Counted from the first letter of the stretch, positions 45,022-54,618 are shown. The stretch: 64,000 nucleotides of DNA from Roseiarcus sp963794655 (GCA_963794655.1 CAWCEV010000007.1:1-64000); one strand, 5' to 3'. The notes: a model not told the origin generated them from the sequence alone. Numbers and translations: made by a program.

Positions 45022-46269
45022 CTATTGGCCGGCGATTTCCTTCATCTTTTCGCGTCCCTCCTTGATCGCCCCGTCGACGTCGCCGTCAAAGATGGCGCGC
45101 TGGAACATGTTGATCCACGGACTCGAGTCCGAATTCACCATGTCGGCGAAATGAAAGACCCACGGCACATATCCGACGCCAATCGCCTTGGCGGTCACGA
45201 CGACGCGCGGATCGGCGGCGAAATATTTGTTGTCGGCAAGCGCTGGGCGCGACGGCACGATGTTGTTCTTGGCGAGCCCTTCGAGCTGGGCTTCGTCGGT
45301 CAGCTCCCAGGCGATGAACTGCTTGGCGAGCGGAACATGCTTGGACCCGACCGGGATCGCGACGACGTCGCCGCCGACAAACGATGACACTTGGCCTTCC
45401 TTCACGCCGGGCAGGAAGGTGACGCCGAAGTTGAGGCTCGGCACGTCCTTCTTGAGCTCGGAGAGCAGGAAGCCGCCGGTTCCTTGAATGCCAATCTTGC
45501 CGCTCTTGAACTCGCCGGTGAAGTTCGCGCCGTTGTCGGTCTGCGCGCTCTTGGGCACGAGACCCTCGTTCCACATCTCCTTGAAGGTTTCGAGCACGTC
45601 CTTGACGCCGTCGCCGGTGAGCGCGTCGTCGTTTCCATTGGCGGGCAGCATCTTCGAGCCCGCGGCGACCATCATCGGCGATGTCGCGAAAATGTTGCAG
45701 CCCGGGCAGGCGCCGGAGAAATAGAAGCCGTAGATGTCGGACCCGAGCGCGCGGATCTTCTTCGCGTCCTCATGGATCTCGCCGACCGTCTGCGGCGGCT
45801 TGTCGGGATCGAGCCCTGCCTTCTTGAACAGATCCTTGTTCCACACGAGGATCGACACGTCCGGCGTGAACCCCGCGCCGTAGAGCTTGCCCTCGTAGGT
45901 CGCGATGTCCTTGTAGGCCTGGGCGACGGAAGCGTAGTTCGGATTGGCCTTCAGGTCGGCCGTAAGGTCGACAAGGAAGCCGGCCTTCATGAAATCGGGC
46001 ATGTAAATGAGGTCGAACGACACGAGGTCGGGGACGTCGCCCGCCTGCACGCCCGTCGCGAGCTTGGTGACCATCTGGTTGTCGGGGATGGTGGTCAGCT
46101 CGATCTTGTCGGGGTGGGTCGAGTTCCAGAGATCAACGAGATGCGCTGCGGCGTTGACGCCACTGGCCCGCACCCACATCGTCATCGCATCAGCGTAAGC
46201 CGCCGTCGCAAGGGCTGACGAAGCGATCAGCATCGCGGCGAGCGCGCCGCAAGTCCTCCGTATGGTCAT
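45022..46269 (-). CDS. Sugar-binding protein of ABC importer
   Basis: 415 residues, family 1 extracellular solute-binding protein. A signal peptide ends at AYA-DAMT. Two-lobed fold signatures DLVSFDLIYMPDFMKAGFLV and GGDVVAIPVGSKHVPLAKQF. An unusual CPGC in FSGACPGCNIF could form a disulfide. GAGGAG precedes the ATG. First gene of the arabinofuranosidase operon, delivering the sugar to the permeases. Confidence 0.9.
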   Translation of the reverse strand: MTIRRTCGALAAMLIASSALATAAYADAMTMWVRASGVNAAAHLVDLWNSTHPDKIELTTIPDNQMVTKLATGVQAGDVPDLVSFDLIYMPDFMKAGFLVDLTADLKANPNYASVAQAYKDIATYEGKLYGAGFTPDVSILVWNKDLFKKAGLDPDKPPQTVGEIHEDAKKIRALGSDIYGFYFSGACPGCNIFATSPMMVAAGSKMLPANGNDDALTGDGVKDVLETFKEMWNEGLVPKSAQTDNGANFTGEFKSGKIGIQGTGGFLLSELKKDVPSLNFGVTFLPGVKEGQVSSFVGGDVVAIPVGSKHVPLAKQFIAWELTDEAQLEGLAKNNIVPSRPALADNKYFAADPRVVVTAKAIGVGYVPWVFHFADMVNSDSSPWINMFQRAIFDGDVDGAIKEGREKMKEIAGQ

Positions 46270-46330
46270 AAGCTCCTCCCGAAACTACCGCCTTGTTTTA
46301 CTTGAAAAAGCCTTCTTCCCGGCTAGATGA

Positions 46331-46342
46331 GAAAAGCTTTTC
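46331..46342. promoter_or_regulatory. Palindrome, candidate LacI-type operator
   Basis: GAAAAGCTTTTC is a perfect 12-bp palindrome, 62 nt before the binding-protein ATG. LacI-family sites often have a GAAA-N4-TTTC frame, though with a CG rather than GC centre. Confidence 0.4.
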
Positions 46343-46589
46343 CCAGTCTTTGTACGGCGCCCATAGCCGGCAGGCAAGGCTTGTCAGTTTAGCCACGCTT
46401 GCCCCCAAGGACGACCGCGTCGTTGGCAGTTACGGATGGCCCTGCCTAGCCTCGCGTCGTTTCAGCGTGCGTGGATATGCTCCGGAGAGCCAGATGGCGA
46501 CGATCGTGGGACCCGAATTCCTATTTGGTGGAAGCGAAAGTCCTCCTCGCCGAACGGTCATCGTGACAGTCTACTTCCGCTTCGAAACA

Positions 46590-47298
46590 AGCGATCCTAT
46601 GCGCGATGGATCATCGATTGCGGCTACAAAGGCCAACGCGGTCATATGGCCGACGCCTGGGATGGTCATGAGCCGGCGGCAGGCCCCCGAGGCCCTCGTC
46701 ATGCGTCTTATGTCGGCGTCGATCGCGGCGACCGCCGCCATCACGGCAGTCCGAGCCGCATCAAACCTCGCATGGCGGCGGAAAGACCCGCGATCCCTTC
46801 GCTTGCTTTGACAGCCTCGTTGATGAAGGCGGCGGTGAGAGCCCGCGGGAGCCGGACTCCGAACACGACCGCCAAACCTCGGATCTGGTTTTCCAGGGTC
46901 ACGCGCTGACCGACCAGCTTCTTGCGCGCGATGAGCAGCGAGCGCACGGCGTGGGCCGAGAAAGACTTCACGTGCACGGCCTTGAAGAAGCCGGTGCGGG
47001 CCAGATGCGCCAGCCCTCGCGCGTCGTTGCGATCGGTCTGGTGGGTCGCGAGCGACTTGAGCGCCGGATAGGCCTGCCGGCTCTCGATGCACACCACAGG
47101 GAGGTCGAGCTGGCTCAGCCCGTGAAACAGGATCGGCGCCATGCGTCCGGTCTCGAACACAATCCGACGGCAGCTTGGCGCTTTCACCAATTCGCGGGCG
47201 ATCGCTTGCGCGGTCGATACTGTCTTGCTCTCGCGAACGACCTCGCCTTCCCGGTCGACAACGCAGATGTGGGTTTCATCCATCGAAATGTCGAGCCA
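46590..47298 (-). pseudogene. IS110-family transposase fragment, copy D
   Basis: Same subgroup as copy B (6223): LDISMDETHICVVDREGEV, KTDRNDARGLAHLARTG-type segment, LPRALTAAFINEAVKASEGI, then after a frame break RRLMTIPGVGHMTALAFVAA-IDDPSRI. The first five residues and the last quarter are missing. Its 5' side is fused directly to an IS1111-type remnant at about 47298. Confidence 0.75.
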
Positions 47299-47939
47299 GC
47301 ACGCCGAGCGGTCTCATCGGCGTTGACGCCGGCGTGGATTTCCTGACCCAGCCGATCGATGCGATCTGAAAGTACGTCGATCTGTTCCGCCATTTCGAGC
47401 ATGGCGAGCCGGGCGACCGGCGGGAAGGAGACCTCCGGATCGCGCACCTTATCTGCAAGCTTCGCGACGCTGGCCATGCCCTGTGAACTGATGATGCCGA
47501 GTTCGCTCATCTGCGCTCGAAAGGCGTTCGCCAGTTGCGAACGCTGCCGGACAAGGAGCTCGCGAGTGCGCAGCAGCATTCCCGCCGCCCTGTTGTTCGG
47601 TATTCTTGATCAGCACGAAGCGCATGGTCGGCCACGCCACGGCCTCACAGATCGCTTCCGCATCCGCAGCGTCAGTTTTGCCACGCTTGACGTAGGCCTT
47701 CACATAAATTGGCGGAATCATGCGCACCGGTGACCAAAAGCGCCGATCTCTCTCGCCCAATAGTGCGAAGTCGCACAGGCTTCGAGCCCGACCAGGCACT
47801 TCGGCAGGCGGCGGAAAAAGTCGAGGACCTGAGAGCGACGAATTGCGCGCTTGATCCCGCTCTCGCCCTCGCCATTGACGCCATGAACCTGGAAGACTGA
47901 TTTCGCGAGATCGAGCCCAATCGTAGTTACAGTTTGCAT
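47299..47939 (-). pseudogene. IS1111-type IS110 transposase, 5' part, frameshifted
   Basis: ATG 47939 with AGAGGAT upstream. MQTVTTIGLDLAKSVFQVHG, KCLVGLEACATSHYWAREIG, then after breaks near 47735 and 47580 YVKAYVKRGKTDAADAEAIC and RELLVRQRSQLANAFRAQMS. It is cut at GVNADETARR where copy D begins. A deletion or recombination between two IS110-family elements created the fusion. Confidence 0.75.
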
Positions 47940-48410
47940 CAAGCGTATCCTCTTCATTGATGGCGGCTGGAACAACGAGAGTACTCCAGCCCACTGACGG
48001 AGCAATCGGGCCGTTCCATCAATCACATTTGATGAAATCGAGGCGCCAATTCGGCTCTGATTCGAGCGAAGTGCAGGTGACGCGCTGTGTAGCTTCGCCC
48101 TGTCGCCTTCATCAGTCATCGCTGCGCCAGCCCCTACGCTGGCTTTCTTACCTGCCTCAGCTTGGCAAAGGCACGATCGCCGATGGCGGTGACTTCATGG
48201 TGGAGGGTTTCACGGCGGGGGCTTCACGGTGCTCTTGCCCCATGGTGGTACAAACCGGGGGTCCAAATGGTCCTTGTCGAACTAATCACCCTCCCTGATC
48301 GGACCGCCAAAAAAATCCTTGATCAAGCACGGGACTTGCTGACGCCTTGCTGAGAGCAACGATACCTGTGAAAGATTTCATTATTTCAAACGCTTGAAGG
48401 CACCTATCTG
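47940..48410. other. Region without a recognised gene
   Basis: An open frame near 48162-48353 ends LPDRTAKKILDQARDLLTPC but has no family match. Nothing else seen up to the tRNA fragment. Confidence 0.35.
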
Positions 48411-48459
48411 GCGACTGAAAATCGCAGTGTCGGTGGTTCGATTCCGCCCCTGGGCACCA
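48411..48459 (+). other. tRNA-Phe 3' fragment, probable attachment site
   Basis: The last 49 nt of a tRNA: anticodon arm GCGA-CTGAAAA-TCGC (anticodon GAA), T-arm with GGTTCGATTCC, the 3' acceptor strand CTGGG and an encoded CCA end. The 5' half (acceptor strand and D-arm) is absent; upstream sequence does not pair with CTGGGCA. Such 3' halves are the usual att core duplicated by tyrosine integrases, and an integrase begins 165 nt further on. Confidence 0.65.
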
Positions 48460-48580
48460 TCACCTCATCGAAAGAAAGCCTAGATCGTCCAATAATCCTT
48501 TCAGAATCAATAAATTGAATTGACTCGGTGTCCACCACGGTCTTGTAGCGGCCATTGACATCCGTCGACTTTGTTGGCCT

Positions 48581-48606
48581 GCTTGTTGGCCTTAAGCCCA
48601 ACAAGC
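48581..48606. repeat. 9-bp inverted repeat in the integrase leader
   Basis: GCTTGTTGG and CCAACAAGC are separated by 8 nt, 18 nt before the likely integrase start. It could be an operator or a leader hairpin limiting integrase expression. Confidence 0.5.
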
Positions 48607-48623
48607 ACCACCGAGGCCAACAG

Positions 48624-49838
48624 GTGTCGCTCACAGACAAGCAGATTCGGAACACGCGCGCGGCAGAGGGGCGGGTGCTGAAGTTGTCCGACAGCGAGGG
48701 GCTTCAGCTTTGGGTCACGCCCTCCGGCAGCAAGCTTTGGAACCTCGCCTACCAATTCGACGGCAAGCAGCGAAAGCTCGCTATGGGTCCCTTCCCTCGT
48801 GTCTCGCTGAAGGATGCCCGCCAGCGCCGTGATGAGGCGAAGCGACAGTTAGCCGCTGGCCTCGACCCGAGCCACCAAAAGCGCCTCGCGAAGCTGGCTT
48901 TAGCCGCACAACAAGCCAATACCTTTGCAACTATCGCTGATGAACTGCTCGCCCAGACGCGACGAGAGGGCAAGGCGCCGGCGACGTTGGCCAAACTCGA
49001 ATGGCTGTTTGCGCTCGCCAAGCCCAGCCTCGGGGCACGGCCGATCAGCGCCATTGAGGCACCCGAAGTGTTGCAGGTACTTCGCCGCGCCGAGGCCCGC
49101 GACAGACTGGAAACGGCCCGTCGTCTACGCTCAGTCATTGGCTCGGTTTTCAGGTTTGCGGTGGCGACCGGCCGCGCGTCGAACGATCCGACCCCCGCCC
49201 TCCGCGGAGCGCTAGTCACGCCGACCGTGCGGCCTCGGGCCGCTATAGTCGAGCCGACCGAGTTGGGCGAGTTACTACGCGCGATCGACGGCCACAACGG
49301 CATGCCGGAGGTACGCTGCGGCCTGCAACTGCTCGCCCTCACCTTCGCAAGGCCGGGCGAACTGCGCGGCGCGCGATGGGCGGAGATCGATTTCGAGAGG
49401 GAGGTTTGGACGATCCCCGGCCCGCGCATGAAGATGCGCCGTCCGCATCGCGTTCCTCTGGCCCGTCAGACTGCGAATGTCTTGAAAAATCTCAGCGCCA
49501 TCACCGGTGAGGCTGAGTTAGTCCTGCCAGGCATGCGCGGTCGCGGCCGACCCCTGTCCGAGAACACGCTCAACGCGGCTCTACGGCGCCTCGGCTACTC
49601 AAGAGACGAAATGACGGCCCATGGCTTCCGCGCAGCGGCTTCGTCCATCCTCAACGAAAGCGGCCTGTGGAACCCCGACGCCATCGAGGCCCAGCTGGCC
49701 CATGTCGAAGGCAACGCCGTGCGTCGCGCATACGCGAGGGCTGAGTTTTGGGACGAACGGGTCCGGATGATGCAATGGTGGGCGGACCAATTAGACAGTC
49801 TGAGGTATTCCACCGAGGCTTGCTTGTCCAAACCGTAA
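48624..49838 (+). CDS. P4-type tyrosine integrase
   Basis: 404 residues from GTG 48624 (GAGG upstream; family start SLTDKQIRNTRAAEGRVLKL). The N-terminal DUF4102 arm-binding domain is followed by the SAM-like core-binding domain (about 95-190) and the catalytic domain with Arg in LTFARPGELRGARW, HGFRAAAS (His-x-x-Arg), LAHVEGNAVRRAYAR (His and the Tyr nucleophile). Length and order are normal, so it may be active. A TTG at 48555 would extend the protein by 23 residues across the inverted repeat. It lies next to a tRNA-Phe 3' fragment, the usual target of this family. Confidence 0.93.
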   Translation: MSLTDKQIRNTRAAEGRVLKLSDSEGLQLWVTPSGSKLWNLAYQFDGKQRKLAMGPFPRVSLKDARQRRDEAKRQLAAGLDPSHQKRLAKLALAAQQANTFATIADELLAQTRREGKAPATLAKLEWLFALAKPSLGARPISAIEAPEVLQVLRRAEARDRLETARRLRSVIGSVFRFAVATGRASNDPTPALRGALVTPTVRPRAAIVEPTELGELLRAIDGHNGMPEVRCGLQLLALTFARPGELRGARWAEIDFEREVWTIPGPRMKMRRPHRVPLARQTANVLKNLSAITGEAELVLPGMRGRGRPLSENTLNAALRRLGYSRDEMTAHGFRAAASSILNESGLWNPDAIEAQLAHVEGNAVRRAYARAEFWDERVRMMQWWADQLDSLRYSTEACLSKP

Positions 49839-49970
49839 CGCCAACTCGTTCAGAAGCTGGGAACAGTGGCCGGCCTCTGCCAGGGCAAAATCTAGAGGCC
49901 GCCTTGGTCAGACCTTGTGATTTGACACCCCGACCTCCTCTGGCATTACACAATCCCAAGCGAGGTAAAC

Positions 49971-50471
49971 GTGAAGGCGGCAAGATCCGGCATCCGCGAC
50001 AACAGGCGGAGGGGCAGCGTCCACGAGTTCATCACTGAACGTGCGGTTCGGGACAGCTGCCTGTCCGTCGTCTCGGCTTATTTTACGACCTTCGCTTACG
50101 ACCGTCTCCGCACGACGTTGGACGCCATCGGGCAGATGCGCTTCCTGTTCGGCGAACCTAGGTTCCTGAAGGATGCAGATAATGCGGGTCTCGTCCCGCC
50201 CGCCTTCTCGTTCGATGAGTTGGGCCTGCGTCTCACCGAGCAAATCAGACAGCGGGCGGCGGCGTTGCGATGCGCCCAATGGATTAGGGACCGAGTTGAA
50301 ATACGGTCCGTCAAGCGGTCAGGCTTGTTGCACGGAAAGCTCCTTCATATCGACGACGGACGCCGTCCGCACGCCCTGCTCGGCAGCTCGAACTTCACCA
50401 TCAATGGGCTCGTTTTGATTTTATACAAGCAGGCAGTCACCGGCCGTGAGGGCTCCCGGACCCGAAGCTGA
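49971..50471 (+). pseudogene. PLD-domain helicase, N-terminal fragment
   Basis: 166 codons from GTG 49971 with GAGG upstream. SVVSAYFTTFAYDRLRTTLD, MRFLFGEPRFLKD, and the HKD-type motif HGKLLHIDDGRRPHALLGSS followed by NFT match the N-terminal phospholipase-D-like domain of large SNF2/DEAH helicases found in mobile defence islands. Similarity ends at FTINGLV (about 50415); the helicase motor is missing. The last codons are random and overlap the end of the opposite-strand NTPase gene. Confidence 0.65.
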
Positions 50472-51122
50472 AGTTCCAGCACTGATGAGCGGACGGTGCA
50501 ATTGAACCGATTGATCTCCAGGTGCCGTTTGAAGGCGCACGCGGGGATGCGCTGATTGTGACTTTCCTACCGGGCGTCGATAAGCGACGGGCCGGCTGTT
50601 TCCGGCCAATCTCAAAGCGATATCGGTGACTATGGGCAAGCGAAGGTCAGCCCGCGGACTTCGCCCACCGTGAATGAACTGACGGATTTCCTCGGTCCGG
50701 GGGTCTGGGAGAACTTTGCCGTCGCGCATTGACACAGTAGCGCCGTGACCGAGCAGCCAAGGGATAAGTCCCAGTCGGTCGTAGTTCTCGCCGGCGTCGT
50801 TTCGCCCCCGATTCAGCCATTGAACGAACGTATCGAAACCTTCATGTACGACGTAGTCGAGGGTCTTACGCACCTGTTCGGAATACTGGATCGAGCAAAG
50901 GACGATCCGGCAGTCCTGGTTCTTGAGGATGTCGCCGGCGTAAAGCTCGCGCTCCTCCGGCGAACCGCTGATCAGGAAGATCTCGACGCACTCCCCGCCG
51001 TAAAGGATTAGCGTCCGCGGATATTGGCCGGTCCGGACAGTCGCGCCGAACAGAGTGTTCCAAGTGGTCGATTTGCCGGAATTCCGGTGGCCTAGGATGC
51101 CGACGAACAAGCGATCGATCAT
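50421..51122 (-). CDS. P-loop NTPase of mobile-island type (3' end altered)
   Basis: 233 residues from ATG 51122. Walker A is GHRNSGKST; IFLISGSPEERELYAGDILK and RIVLCSIQYSEQVRKTLDYV resemble a small GTPase/ATPase family found in island cargo. Similarity ends near residue 180 (EEIRQFIHGG), where relatives continue GWA; the final 50 residues look unrelated. It faces the truncated PLD-helicase, so a deletion probably fused the two 3' ends. Function unknown; defence-related role is a guess from context. Confidence 0.6.
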   Translation of the reverse strand: MIDRLFVGILGHRNSGKSTTWNTLFGATVRTGQYPRTLILYGGECVEIFLISGSPEERELYAGDILKNQDCRIVLCSIQYSEQVRKTLDYVVHEGFDTFVQWLNRGRNDAGENYDRLGLIPWLLGHGATVSMRDGKVLPDPRTEEIRQFIHGGRSPRADLRLPIVTDIALRLAGNSRPVAYRRPVGKSQSAHPRVRLQTAPGDQSVQLHRPLISAGTSASGPGALTAGDCLLV

Positions 51123-51237
51123 GACAGCCTCGCGATGAAGCGTCGGTTATGGTCTCCGTAACGGCGGCGGACAGGGACGCTCGTTACATCGAGGCCGTTC
51201 GCGGTGAGCCGGCCGTTGGCGGCTCGTGACCCAGCAT

Positions 51238-51387
51238 TCAGGCGCATATTCTTGTCCCGGCGGCGAGCGTCAGGCCCTGCAGGATATTCATCGTCCGCTT
51301 GTCCGGCGTCAGGGAGACGTCGGTGATCACGGGCGTGTCGGCGAACGACAGTCGATGTGATCGAGAGCGAGCGTCACCTTGCGCCGC
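51238..51387 (-). pseudogene. glpS-like ABC ATPase remnant
   Basis: Directly downstream of glpD the minus strand reads KVTLALDHIDC, then in the next frame TPVITDVSLTPDKRTMNIL and LTLAAGT to a stop at 51238. This resembles the N-terminus of GlpS, the ATPase of the rhizobial glycerol importer (THI-DVSLT--GTMN-LLGPTL-GKT). The Walker A is lost. Weak but supported by the glpR-glpD-glpS order. Confidence 0.45.
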
Positions 51388-51396
51388 TTCTCCCAT

Positions 51397-52929
51397 TCAT
51401 TGGGCCGCCAGCGGCGAACGCTCCAGTTCCCGGAGATAGTTGCGGAGCGCCACGACCTCGTCCTCAGAAAACCTCAGGCCCAGTTTGCTTCGTCGCCATA
51501 GGACATCCTCCGTGGAGACAGCCCATTCGCTTCGGCTGAGATAGCGCACTTCCGCTTCGGTCAGGTCGGCTCCAAAGCGTCTTCCGAGGTCGGCGGCTGA
51601 TCTAGCCTCGCCCAGGACTTTTGGCACGCGCGTCCCGTAGCCGTGCGCCAGTCTTCGAATTGTTGACGGCACAAGGAAGGGATATCGGCGCCCTGTCTCC
51701 TTGCAAAGCGCGTCAAATTCCTGCATCGGAAAATCTCCTCCAGGCAAGGGTTCCTTCGCGGTCCAACTGCCCGGACGACGGGGCGACGGCAGATAAGGAG
51801 CGAGCATCGCCAGGGCGGATTCCGCCAGGCGCCGATAGGTAGTGATCTTGCCTCCGAAGACTGTCAGCAGCGGCGCATCGCCGGCGCTGACATCGAGTTT
51901 TAGCACATAGTCCCGAGTCGCCGCTTTCGCGTCCGACGCGCCGTCGTCGTATAGAGGGCGAACGCCCGAGTACGACCAAATGACTTGGCTTGGCTGGAGC
52001 GGCGCCCTGAAATACTCGCTGGCGGCAACACAGAGGTAAGCGATCTCGTCGGACGTCGCGTGAACATCATCCGGGTCGCCGGCATAGTCCAGGTCCGTGG
52101 TTCCGATAAGCGTGAAATCCGTTTCGAAGGGAATTGCGAAGAACACTCTGCCGTCAGAATTCTGGAAGATGTAGCAACGATCGTGCGCAAAGAGCTTCGG
52201 CACGACGATATGACTTCCTTTGACGAGACGCATGGCGGCGGGCGAATTGCGGGCCAGGGTCGAAGTCAGGACTTCGCCGGCCCAGGGGCCGGCCGCGTTG
52301 ACAATTGTGCGCGCCCTCACCTCGTAGACGCTCCGCCCCGTTTCCTCGCGAAGGGTCAGCCGCCAGCAACCGTCTTCCCGCCTGCCCGAGACGCAGCGCG
52401 TCCGGGGCGCGATCGTCGCGCTGCGCTCGAAAGCATCCATCGCGTTCAGAACGACGAGACGCGAATTGTCGACCCCGCAATCCGAGTATTCGAACGCGCG
52501 GACAAATTCCGGCTTCAGCGGAAGGCCTATGGGTTCGCGGTCGAGACGCACCTTCCTCGTCGGCGCCAACGCGCGCCGACCTCCAAGGTGATCGTAGAGA
52601 AAGAGCCCCAATCGCAGCAGCCATGCGGGACGCCCGCCCTCCTGAACCGGCAGCACGAATCGCACCGGCCAAATGATATGTGGCGCGACTCCCCACAAAA
52701 TCTCGCGCTCGACGAGCGCCTCGCGAACCAAACGAAACTCGTAATACTCAAGGTAGCGCAGGCCGCCATGGATAAGCTTGGTCGAAGCGCTCGACGTCGC
52801 GCCCGCAAGATCTCCCTTATCGCAGAGAAACACGGACCATCCGCGCCCGGCGGCGTCACGGGCGACGCCACAGCCGTTTACGCCGCCGCCGACGATCGCG
52901 ACATCGAAGGTGGCGCTGGCTGGGACCAT
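51397..52929 (-). CDS. glpD: Glycerol-3-phosphate dehydrogenase (aerobic type)
   Basis: 510 residues. FAD-dependent membrane-associated enzyme oxidising sn-glycerol-3-phosphate to DHAP. The FAD-binding motif VAIVGGGVNGCGVARDAAGR is followed by GDLAGATSSASTKLIHGGLR and, in the cap domain, VFGGKITTYRRLAE. The C-terminal DAO_C domain (about 385-500) is present. ATG at 52929 puts the dinucleotide fold at residue 8; the frame is open to 53025 without similarity. The regulator and importer genes that normally accompany it are only remnants here. Confidence 0.93.
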   Translation of the reverse strand: MVPASATFDVAIVGGGVNGCGVARDAAGRGWSVFLCDKGDLAGATSSASTKLIHGGLRYLEYYEFRLVREALVEREILWGVAPHIIWPVRFVLPVQEGGRPAWLLRLGLFLYDHLGGRRALAPTRKVRLDREPIGLPLKPEFVRAFEYSDCGVDNSRLVVLNAMDAFERSATIAPRTRCVSGRREDGCWRLTLREETGRSVYEVRARTIVNAAGPWAGEVLTSTLARNSPAAMRLVKGSHIVVPKLFAHDRCYIFQNSDGRVFFAIPFETDFTLIGTTDLDYAGDPDDVHATSDEIAYLCVAASEYFRAPLQPSQVIWSYSGVRPLYDDGASDAKAATRDYVLKLDVSAGDAPLLTVFGGKITTYRRLAESALAMLAPYLPSPRRPGSWTAKEPLPGGDFPMQEFDALCKETGRRYPFLVPSTIRRLAHGYGTRVPKVLGEARSAADLGRRFGADLTEAEVRYLSRSEWAVSTEDVLWRRSKLGLRFSEDEVVALRNYLRELERSPLAAQ

Positions 52930-53031
52930 TGTGACTTGGCGCTGTTCACCCCGTCGGACACCGAAATAGGCGTTCGAGGGTCCAATCCCTCGTTTGCCGA
53001 CTGATGCAGCGTAACGAGAATACAAATCGCT

Positions 53032-53403
53032 CTACAAGCGAAAAAACGATCTCGAAACCGCGCTAATGACACGCGCTTCCTGCGTCGGCCTCGACCGGCC
53101 CACCGCTCTAACAACCTCAACTTCGCATCTCTGACAGATGTCGAGAACCGCGGGCGACGGCAGCCGATCAGCAATGAAGATGTCGATCTCGGACAAATGC
53201 GCGATCCGAGCCGGGGCCGCACGCGAAAAACTGCTGCTGTCCGCGACCAGCAGGACATCCTTAATCCTGTCGATCAACGCCGAATACGAATTCGAAGACC
53301 GGCCGGTTAGGATTCCCTTGGTTAGGCAGGCGCGCGCTCGTAGCTCCGCGCAGTCGACGCGGGCCAGCAGATGAGTTCGTGCCGACATTGAGGGGGCCGT
53401 CAA
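53032..53403 (-). pseudogene. DeoR/GlpR-type repressor remnant
   Basis: The segment KDVLLVADSSSFSRAAPARI, AHLSEIDIFIADRLPSPAVL and DICQRCEVEVV is the C-terminal effector region of GlpR-type DeoR regulators. The N-terminal HTH and most of the sugar-phosphate domain are missing, replaced by unrelated sequence. It lies just upstream of glpD on the same strand, where glpR is expected, so glpD may be unregulated. Confidence 0.65.
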
Positions 53404-53585
53404 TCCAGTGCTATGTTACCGACCATGGCACGAAGGTAAGGTGAGAAGCGCCCTGGATGCGACTTCAGGTCAAGTCGACGCCCCGCTTGTCCAGCTCCCA
53501 AATGATGCAGCCGCGGACTTCGCGCGCGCGGACCAATCATTGTCTTTCAATCGAGGCCCGTTCGCCGCGTTTCGGTCGGTCGGGA

Positions 53586-54599
53586 ATGCATCTTGTGGCC
53601 GCACTCGCGCTGCTGACCTGGGCCCACGCAGAGGCCGGAGAGCCGACCTCCCTGGGCGGGGCAGCCGCCGCGAGCGGGCGCTACTTCGGCGCCGCCATTG
53701 ATCCGGACGCTCTCGAAGAACAGCGATATCGCGATCTGGCGGCGGCGCAACTGACATCCGTAACGCCCGAAAACGCGATGAAATGGGGCTCAGTCGAGCC
53801 TCAGCGCGGGGAGTATGACTGGCGCGAGGCGGATGCGCTCGTCACTTTCGCCAAGGCGCACGCGCAAAAGGTGCGAGGCCATACGCTCGTGTGGCACTCC
53901 CAGTTGCCGTTGTGGCTGATCAACGGCGGCTTTTCATCAGACGAACTCAAGGAACTGATGGTCGCCCATATCACCGCCGAGGCTGGCCGCTACCGAGGAG
54001 CGATCTACGCCTGGGATGTCGTCAATGAGCCATTCACCGACAATGGCCAGTGGCGAAGGTCTATATTCTTCGACGCCATGGGTCCCGGCTATGTTGCGAC
54101 CGCGCTCAGAGCCGCTCGCGCCGCCGACCCCGACGCCAAGCTCTACATCAATGACTATAATATCGAGACGAATGGGCCGAAGATGCAGGCGCTCTACGAT
54201 CTTGTCGCCTCGCTCAAGCGCGACGGCGTCCCGATCGACGGCGTCGGCCTCCAGTCGCATTTTGTCAGCGGGGAGGCGCCGGCGGACTTCCGCGCGGTCC
54301 TGCAAAAGTTCGCCGCGCTCGGCGTCGACGTCGCGGTCACGGAACTCGACCTCCGCCTTCGGCTGCCTGCCGATGCCAGTGAGCTGGCGACGCAAGCCGC
54401 CGACTATGCCTCGATCGTCGCCGCTTGCCGCTCGACGCCTCGCTGCGTCGGCGTCACGACCTGGGGCATAACCGACGACCGCTCGTGGGTTCCATCGTTC
54501 TTTTCCGGCTATGGCGCAGCGCTGCCGTTCGACGAGAACTATCGACCGAAACCGGCGGCGGAGGCGATCGTCGACGCCTTCGCCAGGCAAGCGCCCTGA
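53586..54599 (+). CDS. Secreted GH10 endo-1,4-beta-xylanase
   Basis: 337 residues. A short signal peptide (MHLVAALALLTWAHAEA) precedes a single GH10 barrel. The acid/base Glu is in AWDVVNEPF (about residue 146) and the nucleophile Glu in VTELDLRL. Substrate-binding blocks TPENAMKWGSVEP, RGHTLVWHSQLP and WGITDDRSW are intact. No carbohydrate-binding module. It cuts xylan outside the inner membrane, feeding the importer encoded on the opposite strand next to it (20 nt between stops). Confidence 0.93.
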   Translation: MHLVAALALLTWAHAEAGEPTSLGGAAAASGRYFGAAIDPDALEEQRYRDLAAAQLTSVTPENAMKWGSVEPQRGEYDWREADALVTFAKAHAQKVRGHTLVWHSQLPLWLINGGFSSDELKELMVAHITAEAGRYRGAIYAWDVVNEPFTDNGQWRRSIFFDAMGPGYVATALRAARAADPDAKLYINDYNIETNGPKMQALYDLVASLKRDGVPIDGVGLQSHFVSGEAPADFRAVLQKFAALGVDVAVTELDLRLRLPADASELATQAADYASIVAACRSTPRCVGVTTWGITDDRSWVPSFFSGYGAALPFDENYRPKPAAEAIVDAFARQAP

Positions 54600-54618
54600 G
54601 GCGATCGCTCGCTCAGCG

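Noticed and set aside
45391..46218. 275-codon plus-strand frame over the binding-protein gene
   Set aside because: Antisense to a complete solute-binding protein; shadow frame.
48411..48459. Complete functional tRNA-Phe
   Set aside because: No 5' acceptor strand or D-arm upstream; only the 3' half is present.
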